64,000 nucleotides of DNA from Maridesulfovibrio sp. (GTDB taxonomy: Bacteria; Desulfobacterota; Desulfovibrionia; Desulfovibrionales; Desulfovibrionaceae): NCBI RefSeq assembly GCF_963667685.1, contig NZ_OY763930.1, positions 555,001-619,000 on the forward strand. Reading direction: 5' to 3'. The stretch's first letter is position 1. The number at the start of each line of letters is the position of its first letter. The notes beneath the pieces are model-generated. The model saw nothing but the letters and a program-made list of their open reading frames with translations, had not been told where the DNA came from and made no database searches. This document shows, in pieces, positions 17,487 through 25,940 of this stretch. Position numbers and translations under genes: made by a program.

Positions 17487-18983
17487 CTAAATACCCTCTT
17501 TTACGGGAGCGGTTTCTCTTTTAATCTTGTCTGCTACAACTACAGCAGCCTCATCATCCGCGTCAGCCTTAAGCTCCGCCCCGTCTTCAAGGGCATCGGT
17601 CCATGTTCCGCCAAGCGCACGGTAGAGGGAGACTCTGTAGCTAAGCAGGTCTGCCTCATCCTGTGCAATGTTGATCTCAAGGTCATGCACGCTGACCAAC
17701 GCACTGAGCACCGGCAGGTAATCTTCAAGACCCTGTAAGTAACGAGAACCGGCTTCATTAAGATTCAACTGCGCTGCTTCAAGCTGATTCTTGCGGGCCT
17801 CGATATATTGATGCTGCCACTTCTCCTGCACCAGAGAATCCTGAACTTCCTTGAAAGCTGTATAAACCGTATCTTTATAGTTAAGCATACGCTCATCAAC
17901 AACAGCGCGGGTCCGCTCAACTTCGGCCTTGCGCTGATAGCCGTCAAAAATAGGCCCGACCAGCGAAGCGGTGAGACTCGTCATCCAACCGGAAAAAATG
18001 TTGGCGAGTTCGGCGCTGGAAAGCATAGCCTCTGCCGAAAGACTAAGTGAAGGCAGACGGTCAGCTCGCGCGGCACTTACAGCCCAATCAGCTGATTGCA
18101 GTTTAAGCCCAGCCGCACGGACATCCGGGCGCATGGCAAGCAGGTCAAAAGGAATACCCAATCCCGGAAGCTCCGGTAGTTCCGGAAAGTCAGCGGTGGC
18201 AATATCAACAGTCCCGGCAGGCTTCCCCAGCAGATAGGCAAGCTCATGCAGCTTGAGCTGTTCAGCCGCTTCAACCGGTGGAATCAAGGCACGTGTCCGG
18301 GCAGTGGTTTCCCTCTGCTGAAAAACATCAAGGGCAGTGGCAAGAGAGTTTCGGAAGCGAAGTTCAATAAGTTCAAGATAGGTTTCATTAGTTTCAAGCT
18401 GTTTTTTATAAATCGCCTTTTTCTTGCGCTGCAACTGAATTTCAAGCCAGCGTTTTACTACTTCCGATGCTACGGTCATGGCCGCTGAATTCACATCTTC
18501 TCGTGACGAAAGATAATTCAGTTCGCCGGTGGCGGCTTTGGCCTCAATCTTTCCCCAAAGGTCTATTTCATATGATGCGGCCAGCCCCAGCTTATGAGTA
18601 TCGGTTGATGTAGACCCTTTCTTGCCTTCAGTCCCGTCACTGCCAGACTTGGAATTGTTGTAGGAGCCTTTCCCATCCAGTTTGGGATAAATATCGGCCC
18701 GCGACTGCACTGCTGTGGCCCGCAGCTGACGCAATTTAGCCCAAGCGATACGCACATCGAAATTAGCTTTAAGGGCTTCTTCAACCAGCCTGTTCAACTC
18801 TTCATTGTGAAAGCTTTCCCACCATTTACCCAGCTCACGCGGCTGGCTGGAATATAGCTCATATTGCAAGGGAACGCCCATCGTCATATTATCACGCGGG
18901 TCGGGCTGAAACGGGGAACATGCAGAGAGCCCGAAAACAGCCAGCATGCAGATTGCAGTTAATTTCAACTTGGTTAAGGACAT
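17487..18983 (-). CDS. NodT/TolC-family outer-membrane efflux lipoprotein
   Basis: 498-residue outer-membrane factor, the first gene of the efflux operon. A lipoprotein signal ends in the lipobox LSAC (Cys at about residue 22). Two TolC repeats follow, each with long coiled-coil helices: VEEALKANFDVRIAWAKLRQLRA near residue 75, and LRMARPDVRAAG-type motif (LLAMRPDVRAAGLKLQSADW) near residue 285. It forms the trimeric exit duct for the pump. The C-terminal extension is rich in Asp, Ala and Glu. The gene is divergent from the two-component system at 19131. Confidence 0.92.
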   Translation of the reverse strand: MSLTKLKLTAICMLAVFGLSACSPFQPDPRDNMTMGVPLQYELYSSQPRELGKWWESFHNEELNRLVEEALKANFDVRIAWAKLRQLRATAVQSRADIYPKLDGKGSYNNSKSGSDGTEGKKGSTSTDTHKLGLAASYEIDLWGKIEAKAATGELNYLSSREDVNSAAMTVASEVVKRWLEIQLQRKKKAIYKKQLETNETYLELIELRFRNSLATALDVFQQRETTARTRALIPPVEAAEQLKLHELAYLLGKPAGTVDIATADFPELPELPGLGIPFDLLAMRPDVRAAGLKLQSADWAVSAARADRLPSLSLSAEAMLSSAELANIFSGWMTSLTASLVGPIFDGYQRKAEVERTRAVVDERMLNYKDTVYTAFKEVQDSLVQEKWQHQYIEARKNQLEAAQLNLNEAGSRYLQGLEDYLPVLSALVSVHDLEINIAQDEADLLSYRVSLYRALGGTWTDALEDGAELKADADDEAAVVVADKIKRETAPVKEGI

Positions 18984-19064
18984 ATTTAACTTCCCTTTGA
19001 ATTATATTTTTAATTTCTAATACCCGTAAAAGCGCAAAAGAGTGTGTGGATGTTGATAAAAGTT

Positions 19065-19079
19065 GTAAACAAATGTAAA
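19065..19079 (+). promoter_or_regulatory. CpxR-type box between the efflux operon and the CpxRA-like genes
   Basis: GTAAACAAATGTAAA is a perfect match to the CpxR consensus GTAAA-N5-GTAAA. It lies in the 147-bp divergent region, 52 bp before the response-regulator start and 82 bp before the efflux operon start, and could control both. A CCCCTT/AAGGGG inverted repeat follows at about 19093-19110. Confidence 0.65.
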
Positions 19080-19130
19080 AAAGGCTCTTTTCCCCTTCCA
19101 GCTTAAGGGGTGTAGAGGTACGTTCTAAAA

Positions 19131-19832
19131 ATGGAACAACAATATCCCGTACTCATAGTTGACGACGACGCAAAACTCAGGGAACTGCTTACCCAGTACC
19201 TTGCAGGATACGGCTATGAAGTATTCACCCTGCCTTCCGGTGAAGGTATAGTCGAAGAAGTAAAAAAAACAGCACCCGGAATCGTCATCCTTGATATTAT
19301 GATGCCCGGTAAAGACGGACTGGAAGTACTTCGCGCCCTGCGCCCGCATTCCAACGTCCCGGTAATTATGCTTACCGCCAAAGGGGAAGATACCGACCGC
19401 ATTGTCGGCCTTGAACTGGGAGCTGACGATTACGTTTCCAAGCCTTTCAATCCGCGTGAACTTCTTGCCCGCATCAAGGCGGTTCTCCGCCGGGTGCAGG
19501 AACCTGGACGCCCTTTAGGAAACAACTCCGGACAGATAGAGACGGCCGGAATAGTTCTGCATCTGGCCCATCAGAAGCTGGAAATCGAAGGGCAGTCCAT
19601 AGATCTCTCCTCCACTGAATTCAAACTGCTTAAATCACTAATGGAAAACTCAGGGCAACCAATGACCCGCGATGCCCTGATGACTTCTGTCTGGGGTAAG
19701 GATTTCAATGCCTTCGACCGCAGCATAGATGTCCACATCAGTAAACTGCGCGCCCTGCTAAAACCGTATCCAGACCATGAATCACGCATCAAAACAGTAT
19801 GGGGAACCGGTTACATGTTCGTAGGTGAGTAA
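19131..19832 (+). CDS. OmpR-family response regulator, CpxR-like
   Basis: 233-residue DNA-binding regulator. The receiver domain has the acidic pocket VDDDAKLRELL, the phosphoacceptor Asp in VILDIMMPGKDG (about residue 55), a Thr in VIMLTAKGE and the Lys in DYVSKPFNPREL. A winged-helix output domain follows from about residue 135 (LSSTEFKLLKSLMEN, RSIDVHISKLRALL, KTVWGTGYMF). Its stop overlaps the kinase start (TAATG). Nearby GTAAA-N5-GTAAA repeats and the divergent efflux operon point to a CpxR-like role; orthology is an inference. Confidence 0.92.
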   Translation: MEQQYPVLIVDDDAKLRELLTQYLAGYGYEVFTLPSGEGIVEEVKKTAPGIVILDIMMPGKDGLEVLRALRPHSNVPVIMLTAKGEDTDRIVGLELGADDYVSKPFNPRELLARIKAVLRRVQEPGRPLGNNSGQIETAGIVLHLAHQKLEIEGQSIDLSSTEFKLLKSLMENSGQPMTRDALMTSVWGKDFNAFDRSIDVHISKLRALLKPYPDHESRIKTVWGTGYMFVGE

Positions 19833-21199
19833 TGAAGATAAGCCGTACCTACCTTAAAATTTTCCTTTCCTTTCTGATGGTGCTGGTAGTTTCCGAACTG
19901 ATTATCTTCGGGCTACTGCATCTGTCTTGGGATAAAAGCCCCCGTATTCTACATTTGGAACGGCAGATCTTAACAGTCAAAGATCTTGTGGAACTAAAGA
20001 TTGATGGGCAACCCCGTTCCCTCGAAGAAGAACAAAAACTTCTGACGCCTCTCATAATCACATTAGGCAAATCTTTAGAGGCGCATATATGGGTCACTGA
20101 TCCATACGGAAAAGTGATTGCGTCTTCATCTCCAAAAATCCCCGATATGGATGAATTCACTACCGGAGATGCAGCAAAATCTCATGAAGGAGTGTACGTC
20201 TATAAAAAGAGCAAAAACGGTATAAAAAGCGTCTACGGAGTTTATACTGCGAACCTTCCACAGGGCTATCCATTTACCTACCACCTTTATCATTCTTTTC
20301 GAAAATTTGACGAAGAAAGCTGGTTCATCCGTGCTCAGATTATTTTGACCATTATTGCCGGCATATTTCTTATCCCGGTTTCAAGGCGTGTAGTCCGCCC
20401 GCTAAAGGAACTGACCGCTTCAGCGTCCAGAATGGGTAGGGGAGATCTTAAGCAGAGAGTGGAGATCAAAGGTAAAGATGAAATAGCAGAACTTGGTCAG
20501 GCCTTCAACCACATGGCCGAAGGTCTGGGAAAAATGGTCAAATCAAGCCGGGAATTAACTGCCAATGTCTCGCACGAACTCCGCAGCCCGCTGACACGCA
20601 TGCGCATCTCCCTTGAAATGCTCAAGGAAAATATCGAAAGGGGGGACACTGCCGGATGCAATACTTTTGTTAACGGCATGCAGGCCGAGATTACCCATAT
20701 GGATGAACTAATAGGCAGAATAATAGAATTCTCCAAACTGGACATGCATAAGCACCCGGCCATGAATGAAACCGTCGACATGAAGGAATTGCTTTCAGAA
20801 CTTTTGGAACAATACAAATGTGTTGCGGAACGAAATAACCTCAAGTTGAAAATCTCACTTGACGATCTCAAGCTTTCCAACTGTAACCGCAATGGGATAA
20901 GAATCGTAATGGACAATATTTTCGGTAATGCCTTCAAGTATACTGACCCAGAAGGGACAGTTATGGTAAACCTTGATCAGCATGGCAAAAACGTGCGCGT
21001 TCAGGTGACCAATACCCACGCTCCATTGCCGAAAGAAGATCTTGAAGAAATTTTCAATCCATTCCACCGCCTGAAAGCGCAGGAAATTCCCGGTTCCGGT
21101 CTGGGACTTGCCGCCGCAAATAAAATTATACGCATTCACGATGGTGAAATTCGAGCGGAAAACTGCTCAGACGGATTTAGGATCACAATAGAACTTTAA
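19832..21199 (+). CDS. Sensor histidine kinase, CpxA-like
   Basis: 455-residue membrane kinase. TM1 lies at about residues 8-30 and a periplasmic sensor at about 30-165. TM2 (IILTIIAGIFLIPVS) is followed by a HAMP domain (RRVVRPLKELTASASRMGRGDLKQRV). HisKA carries the phosphorylated His in NVSHELRSPLTRM (about residue 247). The HATPase domain has the N box (NIFGNAFKYTDPEG) and G2 box (GSGLGLAAANKII). The arrangement is typical of CpxA/RstB-like kinases. It is coupled to the regulator gene by the TAATG overlap. Confidence 0.92.
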   Translation: MKISRTYLKIFLSFLMVLVVSELIIFGLLHLSWDKSPRILHLERQILTVKDLVELKIDGQPRSLEEEQKLLTPLIITLGKSLEAHIWVTDPYGKVIASSSPKIPDMDEFTTGDAAKSHEGVYVYKKSKNGIKSVYGVYTANLPQGYPFTYHLYHSFRKFDEESWFIRAQIILTIIAGIFLIPVSRRVVRPLKELTASASRMGRGDLKQRVEIKGKDEIAELGQAFNHMAEGLGKMVKSSRELTANVSHELRSPLTRMRISLEMLKENIERGDTAGCNTFVNGMQAEITHMDELIGRIIEFSKLDMHKHPAMNETVDMKELLSELLEQYKCVAERNNLKLKISLDDLKLSNCNRNGIRIVMDNIFGNAFKYTDPEGTVMVNLDQHGKNVRVQVTNTHAPLPKEDLEEIFNPFHRLKAQEIPGSGLGLAAANKIIRIHDGEIRAENCSDGFRITIEL

Positions 21200-21213
21200 A
21201 TAAAGGGAATTTC

Positions 21214-21639
21214 ATGAGCATCAGCCTGCACTTTAATACGGAAAATATCGACTGGCAGAAGATAGCGGAAATTTTTGAAAAAGCTCCGTTGGGAACCCGC
21301 GAGCCTGAAAAACTGGCCCGCGCCGCAAAGAACAGCGCACTTGTCTGCTTTGCCAAGGACGGTGATAAATTCGTCGGATTCGCCCGCGCCATCAGCGACT
21401 TGGAATATCAGGCTGCCATCTACGACCTCTGCATACTCCCGGATTACCAATCCAAAGGGGTCGGCAAAATGATCATGAACGCCTTGAAAGAGAAGCTCGG
21501 TCCGCTGAGCATCATCCTCTATGCGGTTCCGGGCAAAGAAGGATTTTACAAAAAGCTGGGCTTCGTGCCCATGCTCACCGCCATGGGCATTTTTCAGGAT
21601 GAAGCCGGAATGATTGAGCGAGGATATCTGGAAGGTTAA
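21214..21639 (+). CDS. GNAT-family N-acetyltransferase
   Basis: 141-residue cytoplasmic enzyme that would transfer an acetyl group from acetyl-CoA to an unknown amine. The acetyl-CoA site is IYDLCILPDYQSKGVGKMIMNAL (near residues 69-91, Q-x-K-G-V-G motif A). A late KEGFYKKLGFVPM segment is typical of motif B. It begins 14 nt after the kinase gene, so it may be read from the same transcript. Nothing shows the substrate. Confidence 0.88.
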   Translation: MSISLHFNTENIDWQKIAEIFEKAPLGTREPEKLARAAKNSALVCFAKDGDKFVGFARAISDLEYQAAIYDLCILPDYQSKGVGKMIMNALKEKLGPLSIILYAVPGKEGFYKKLGFVPMLTAMGIFQDEAGMIERGYLEG

Positions 21640-21641
21640 GA

Positions 21642-22262
21642 CTATTTCTGCCCTACGAGTACAAAAGTTCCGTACTGCCTGACAACGCCTTCTTTATCCG
21701 GCTTGCTGTATATGCCGTGCGCATGGTGACTGACGGCCGAAAAACCTGCTTTAGTAACCATAGCAGCCAACTCGTCCGGTTCAAAACCATTATAGGGAAC
21801 AACGTTGTCACCATGAAAACTGCCATCTTCGGGCAGCAATTCTCCCACAATAAGTTTACCGCCACTTTTCAAAAGTCTGACCATCTGCTGCAATACGTCA
21901 GGGAGATCAGCTACATGGTGCATGGCCATGGAAGTAAAAATAGCATCAAGAGAATTTTCAGGAATTCCCGATTCATGCATTGAAACAGAGAGAACCCGGA
22001 CATTACCATAATCTTCGTTTTCCAATTTTGCTTGGAGCATCCCCAGCATGGCTTCCGAAGTATCCAGAGCGTAAAGAGTCTTCACCTTTTTACCGAATCT
22101 CAAGCCGACCAGTCCTGTTCCGCACCCGAAATCCAGAACTTCACTATCTTTGCTGAAATCAACTTCTTTTTCTACCTCAGCAGCAAACTCATCAATAATT
22201 CTGAGTCGCTCCGGGTTGCTGTCCCATTCCTTTGCCTTAATAATAAATTTATCGTGAAACAT
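21642..22262 (-). CDS. Class I SAM-dependent methyltransferase
   Basis: 206-residue UbiE/Methyltransf_11-type enzyme. SAM-binding motif I is VLDFGCGTGLVGLRFG (about residues 43-58), motif II is LYALDTSEAMLGML, and a post-motif reads LDAIFTSMAMHHVADLP, followed by LLKSGGKLIVGELLPEDG. The acceptor is unknown. It converges on the acetyltransferase with only 2 bp between the stops and no obvious terminator there. Confidence 0.88.
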   Translation of the reverse strand: MFHDKFIIKAKEWDSNPERLRIIDEFAAEVEKEVDFSKDSEVLDFGCGTGLVGLRFGKKVKTLYALDTSEAMLGMLQAKLENEDYGNVRVLSVSMHESGIPENSLDAIFTSMAMHHVADLPDVLQQMVRLLKSGGKLIVGELLPEDGSFHGDNVVPYNGFEPDELAAMVTKAGFSAVSHHAHGIYSKPDKEGVVRQYGTFVLVGQK

Positions 22263-22364
22263 TACTTCTTCCTATAAGAACGATTAAATATTTGAATATC
22301 CCCAGCTGGTTCTTACGCCGACGGGTAAACCAACAAGGAGAATTCTATTACAAAACAAAAGGAA

Positions 22365-22397
22365 CGTCCGGGTAAGTTGATTATCCCTACCCGGACG
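22365..22397 (-). terminator. Terminator of the aromatic/trp supercluster
   Basis: CGTCCGGGTA (22365-22374) pairs with TACCCGGACG (22388-22397). On the minus strand a T-rich stretch (TTCCTTTTGTTTTG) follows. It lies 7 nt after the trpA stop. Confidence 0.85.
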
Positions 22398-22403
22398 GTT
22401 ATA

Positions 22404-23174
22404 TTATTTTTTCCAGACCTTCATAAATTCAGCACTGCTCTTACCGGAATCAATGTGTTTGATCAGTGCGGAGCCGAAGACCGCCGCATCAACCACTCCT
22501 TCCAGCTCCTTGAGCTGTGAAGGCTCTTTCAAGCCGAAGCCCAACGCAACCGGAATATCGAAGACTTCCTGAGCCTTGGCAAGACCTTCTTTTACTTCCA
22601 CAGGCAGGGAAGCTGTGCCCCCGGTGGTTCCCAGAACAGAGACATAGTAACAAAAACCATTGCCGCCATTTGAATAAAGAGCCATGCGCTCAGGTTCGGT
22701 ATTCAAACCGACCAACGGGATCAGCGCGATGTCGTACTCGGCGAGCAGGTCACGGAACTCCGCACCTTCCTCAAAAGGCAGGTCGGCAATAATTAATCCA
22801 TTCACTCCGGCAGCCTGCGCATCCTTGGCGAATTTTTCCAGTCCATATTGCAGTACCGGGTTGTAATATCCCATGAGCAGCACCCCGGCGTCAATTTTAG
22901 CGCGATGCTCGGCAAGACCTTCAAGAATCCACTTCAGATTAATCCCATCTGCAAGGCATTTCAATGATGCAGCCTCAACCACCGGACCGTCAGCCACCGG
23001 ATCAGAAAAAGGCATACCGATTTCAATTACATCAGCTCCATTCTCGTCCAGTTCCAGAATTTCTTTCCAAAAACGTTCACGGTTGGGATATCCACCGGGC
23101 AGGAACGGAATCAGGCCGAGACGACCTTCTGCTTTAGCTTCATTAATTTTATCTGCAAGTTTGGTAATACTCAT
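22404..23174 (-). CDS. trpA: Tryptophan synthase alpha chain
   Basis: 256-residue TIM-barrel subunit that cleaves indole-3-glycerol phosphate to indole and glyceraldehyde 3-phosphate. The catalytic Glu lies in DVIEIGMPFSDPVADGP (about residue 47) and the catalytic Asp in GLIIADLPFEE (about 128). Phosphate-binding glycines appear in VSVLGTTGG and ALGFGLKEPSQ. It forms a complex with TrpB, encoded 12 nt upstream. It is the last gene of the trp block. Confidence 0.95.
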   Translation of the reverse strand: MSITKLADKINEAKAEGRLGLIPFLPGGYPNRERFWKEILELDENGADVIEIGMPFSDPVADGPVVEAASLKCLADGINLKWILEGLAEHRAKIDAGVLLMGYYNPVLQYGLEKFAKDAQAAGVNGLIIADLPFEEGAEFRDLLAEYDIALIPLVGLNTEPERMALYSNGGNGFCYYVSVLGTTGGTASLPVEVKEGLAKAQEVFDIPVALGFGLKEPSQLKELEGVVDAAVFGSALIKHIDSGKSSAEFMKVWKK

Positions 23175-23186
23175 TTTATAGCTCCC

Positions 23187-24365
23187 CTATTTTCCGTGCT
23201 CGGCAAGATAATCTTCAAGAATACCCATGTCCTTATCCCCGCGACCGGACAGGTTGACTATGACGTTGGCGTCTTTGGGGATTGAATCCCGGTTCTCCAG
23301 AACCCAGGCCACAGCGTGAGAACTTTCCAGCGCGGGCAGGATACCTTCTCTGCGGCAAAGCATCTGAAATGCGTTCAGTGCCTGATGATCGTTCACTGTG
23401 CCGTAAGTTGCGCGGCCGCTGGCATGCAGATGCACGTGCTCGGGACCGACACCGGGATAATCCAGACCGGGAGCAATGGAATGTGAGGGCAGGATCTGAC
23501 CTTCCTCCGTCTGAAGCAGCAGTGTGTTCATACCGTGCAGCACACCGGGAGTTCCCAGATTTATAGGTGCCGAGTTGGTGCAGCCCGGTTCTCCGGTTCC
23601 GGCTGCTTCAACACCTACAATTTTAACCGACTCTTCCTGTACGAATTCGTGAAACATACCGATGGCATTGGAACCGCCACCAACGCAGGCTACGACCATG
23701 TAAGGCAGTTCGCCTGTCTTTTCCTTGAACTGTGCCTTGGCTTCACGGCCTATGACAGCCTGAAATTCACGCACCAGCAGCGGGAAGGGATGCGGACCTG
23801 CCGCAGTACCAAAGCAATAATGAGTGGTGCGCTGGTCGGCTATCCATTTACGCAAGGCAGCGTTAATGGCGTCTTTCAGGGTCTGTGTTCCGGATTCCAC
23901 AGGAACGCATTTTGCGCCCAGCAGTTCCATGCGGCGAACGTTGTGGGACTGGCGTTTAACGTCCAGCGCCCCCATGTAGATTTCACAATCGAGATCAAGC
24001 AGGGCCGCGGCTGTTGCGGTGGCAACACCATGCTGGCCTGCTCCGGTTTCAGCGAGCAACATGGGTTTGCCCATCATTTTGGTCAGCAGGGCCTGCCCGA
24101 CGGTGTTGTTAACCTTATGCGCTCCGGTATGGGCGAGGTCTTCACGTTTGAGCCAGAGGTTGAAACCCAGTTCACGAGAAATGTTCGCGCAATGAGTCAA
24201 TGCGGTGGGACGCCCCACGAAATCTTTCAGAAGTCTGGTAAATTCCTGCTGAAACTCAGCTGATTTCATAATTTTTTCCATGGCCTCTTCAAGCTCGAGC
24301 AGCGGCGGCATGAGCAGTTCAGGTACAAACTGTCCACCGTAATCTCCAAAATATCCTCTTTTCAT
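23187..24365 (-). CDS. trpB: Tryptophan synthase beta chain
   Basis: 392-residue PLP enzyme that joins indole and serine. The PLP lysine is in THTGAHKVNNTVGQ-like context (LAHTGAHKVNNTVGQALL, about residue 84), with GCVGGGSNAIGMF-type phosphate binding (ACVGGGSNAIGMF) and NLSGRGDKDM near the C-terminus. Start chosen as MKRGYFGDYGG at 24365, behind an AAGGA site. A 33-residue upstream extension in the same frame (MKSPEKLF...) is non-homologous and comes from the intergenic repeat. This is the standard TrpB1 size. Confidence 0.95.
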   Translation of the reverse strand: MKRGYFGDYGGQFVPELLMPPLLELEEAMEKIMKSAEFQQEFTRLLKDFVGRPTALTHCANISRELGFNLWLKREDLAHTGAHKVNNTVGQALLTKMMGKPMLLAETGAGQHGVATATAAALLDLDCEIYMGALDVKRQSHNVRRMELLGAKCVPVESGTQTLKDAINAALRKWIADQRTTHYCFGTAAGPHPFPLLVREFQAVIGREAKAQFKEKTGELPYMVVACVGGGSNAIGMFHEFVQEESVKIVGVEAAGTGEPGCTNSAPINLGTPGVLHGMNTLLLQTEEGQILPSHSIAPGLDYPGVGPEHVHLHASGRATYGTVNDHQALNAFQMLCRREGILPALESSHAVAWVLENRDSIPKDANVIVNLSGRGDKDMGILEDYLAEHGK

Positions 24366-24543
24366 TTTCTTATCCTTATTTTGGTATGCCTTCGTCGACC
24401 CTGCCGGGAGCCTCTCCGAGGGCCAAAAAAAACTTTTTGTAAAAAGTTTCTCTGGACTCTTCAAAAACTTTTATCAGGGCTTCGCCGACATGTATGACAT
24501 ATCGTCATTAGGCTGGCGCCGGAGACATACGTTAATTTTTATT
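24366..24543 (-). repeat. Intra-operon repeat-like element between trpF and trpB
   Basis: 178 nt with GC-rich arms (CCCTGCCGGGAGCC and GGCTGGCGCCGGAG) around an A/T hairpin, AAACTTTTTGTAAAAAGTTT. It resembles a Desulfovibrio dispersed intergenic element known to me by appearance. A related GC-rich core (CCCTGCCGGGGGCC) recurs at about 60877-60895. It may lower downstream expression of trpBA or stabilise mRNA. Confidence 0.45.
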
Positions 24544-25161
24544 TTAGCGGGCCATAGCTTCAAAAGCCGCAGCCAGTTTATTCTCATCTTTCTTACCGGG
24601 AGCCGATTCCACGCCGGAGTTCAGGTCTACTCCGCATGGCTTGGCTGCGGACAATGCCTCGTTTAAATTATCGGCGGAGAGGCCACCCGCCAAAAGCCAT
24701 GGGACCGGAATGGTTACTTCATTGAACAAATCAAATTCCAAAGATTTGCCATGGCCTCCACCGAATTTTCCGGCATCAAAAAGCATGTAGCTGCAATAAG
24801 GTGCGAAACGGTCAATATCGTCCTGAAACTCTTTTACCGAATCATATTTCTGCGGCCAGAAAACCTTGATGACCAGCTCTTTGCCTATGGCTTTGCAGAA
24901 TTCTTCATTCTGTCCGCCATGCAATTGCGCAAAGTCGAGTACTCCGTTTTTCAAGGTTTCATGCACTTCCGCAGCACTCTGCTTTACGAATACGCCGACT
25001 TTTTTTGCCCCACCGGTTTTAATGGAGCGGGCAAAAGACACATCCACATTACGCGGGCTGGAAGGATGAAAAATGAATCCCAGAAAATCAGCGCCATACT
25101 CTTCACACATGGCAGCGTCTTCTGCGGAAGTCATTCCGCAAACCTTGACCAGCAGACTCAT
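24544..25161 (-). CDS. trpF: Phosphoribosylanthranilate isomerase
   Basis: 205-residue TIM-barrel enzyme of Trp synthesis (Amadori rearrangement of PRA to CdRP). The catalytic Cys is in LVKVCGMT (residue 8) and the catalytic Asp is in MLFDAGKFGGGHGKSLEFD (about residue 128). The Gly-rich phosphate site is PWLLAGGLSADN, and the C-terminal GVDLNSGVESAPGKKDENK is the family signature. The start overlaps the trpC stop by 4 bp (ATGA), indicating translational coupling. Confidence 0.95.
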   Translation of the reverse strand: MSLLVKVCGMTSAEDAAMCEEYGADFLGFIFHPSSPRNVDVSFARSIKTGGAKKVGVFVKQSAAEVHETLKNGVLDFAQLHGGQNEEFCKAIGKELVIKVFWPQKYDSVKEFQDDIDRFAPYCSYMLFDAGKFGGGHGKSLEFDLFNEVTIPVPWLLAGGLSADNLNEALSAAKPCGVDLNSGVESAPGKKDENKLAAAFEAMAR

Positions 25162-25937
25162 GACCGCCCCCCTGCGACCAGCGCGGACAACTTAGCCTGC
25201 GGGTCCGGGCTGGACATGATTGATGTGCCGATGAGCACGGTATCGTAACCAAGTTCATTCATTTGTGCGCAATCTTCAGGATCATTGATTCCGCTGGCGC
25301 ATATCCAGATTTCCCCGTCATCTTTCTGCTTAATGAACTCAATGGAGCGGTTCATATCGATGCCCAGTGTATCAAGGTCACGGTTGTTGATCTGGATAAT
25401 CTTCGCTCCGGCCTTCTTGGCCCTTGCGAGATCTTCTTCATCAAAAGCTTCAACCACTGCATCCAATCCGAAAGCATGGCTCTGCTCGATCATCTCTTTA
25501 AGATAACCGTCATCTTCAAACATACGCACGATAACCAATAACGCAGAGGCCGGGGTTGCAAGAGTCTGGTCGATCTGCATCAGATCGGTGAGGAAATCCT
25601 TACGCAGCATAGGCAACCCGCTGGGTTTGATTTCATCAAGATAGGTAAGGCTGCCTTTGAAGTACTCTTTCTCAGTAAGAACGGAAATAGCAGAAGCCCC
25701 CCCCGCTGCATACATTTTTGCAACATCTCCGGCACTCAAACCAAGGTTTATGTCACCCTTGGATGGAGAAGCACGCTTGTACTCGGCAATGACCTTCAAT
25801 CCGCCCTCATCCCTGCGAATGGCGTCAGCAAATGAGGGACGCTCGCCAGCATAGGGAGTAAACTTTTTCCCTTCGTTCTGCATCTGCGCAAGCATATCCA
25901 GCTCGACCTGTTTCGCTTTTCTGAATTTATCCAGCAT
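25158..25937 (-). CDS. trpC: Indole-3-glycerol phosphate synthase
   Basis: 259-residue TIM-barrel enzyme that closes the indole ring. Family motifs: VIAEYKRASPSKG (catalytic Lys near residue 55), ISVLTEKEYFKGS, MLRKDFL with the second catalytic Lys (about 113), INNRDLDT and ICASGINDPED. It overlaps trpF by 4 bp and lies 3 nt after trpD. It is not fused to TrpF, unlike in enterobacteria. Confidence 0.95.
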   Translation of the reverse strand: MLDKFRKAKQVELDMLAQMQNEGKKFTPYAGERPSFADAIRRDEGGLKVIAEYKRASPSKGDINLGLSAGDVAKMYAAGGASAISVLTEKEYFKGSLTYLDEIKPSGLPMLRKDFLTDLMQIDQTLATPASALLVIVRMFEDDGYLKEMIEQSHAFGLDAVVEAFDEEDLARAKKAGAKIIQINNRDLDTLGIDMNRSIEFIKQKDDGEIWICASGINDPEDCAQMNELGYDTVLIGTSIMSSPDPQAKLSALVAGGRS

Positions 25938-25940
25938 GGC

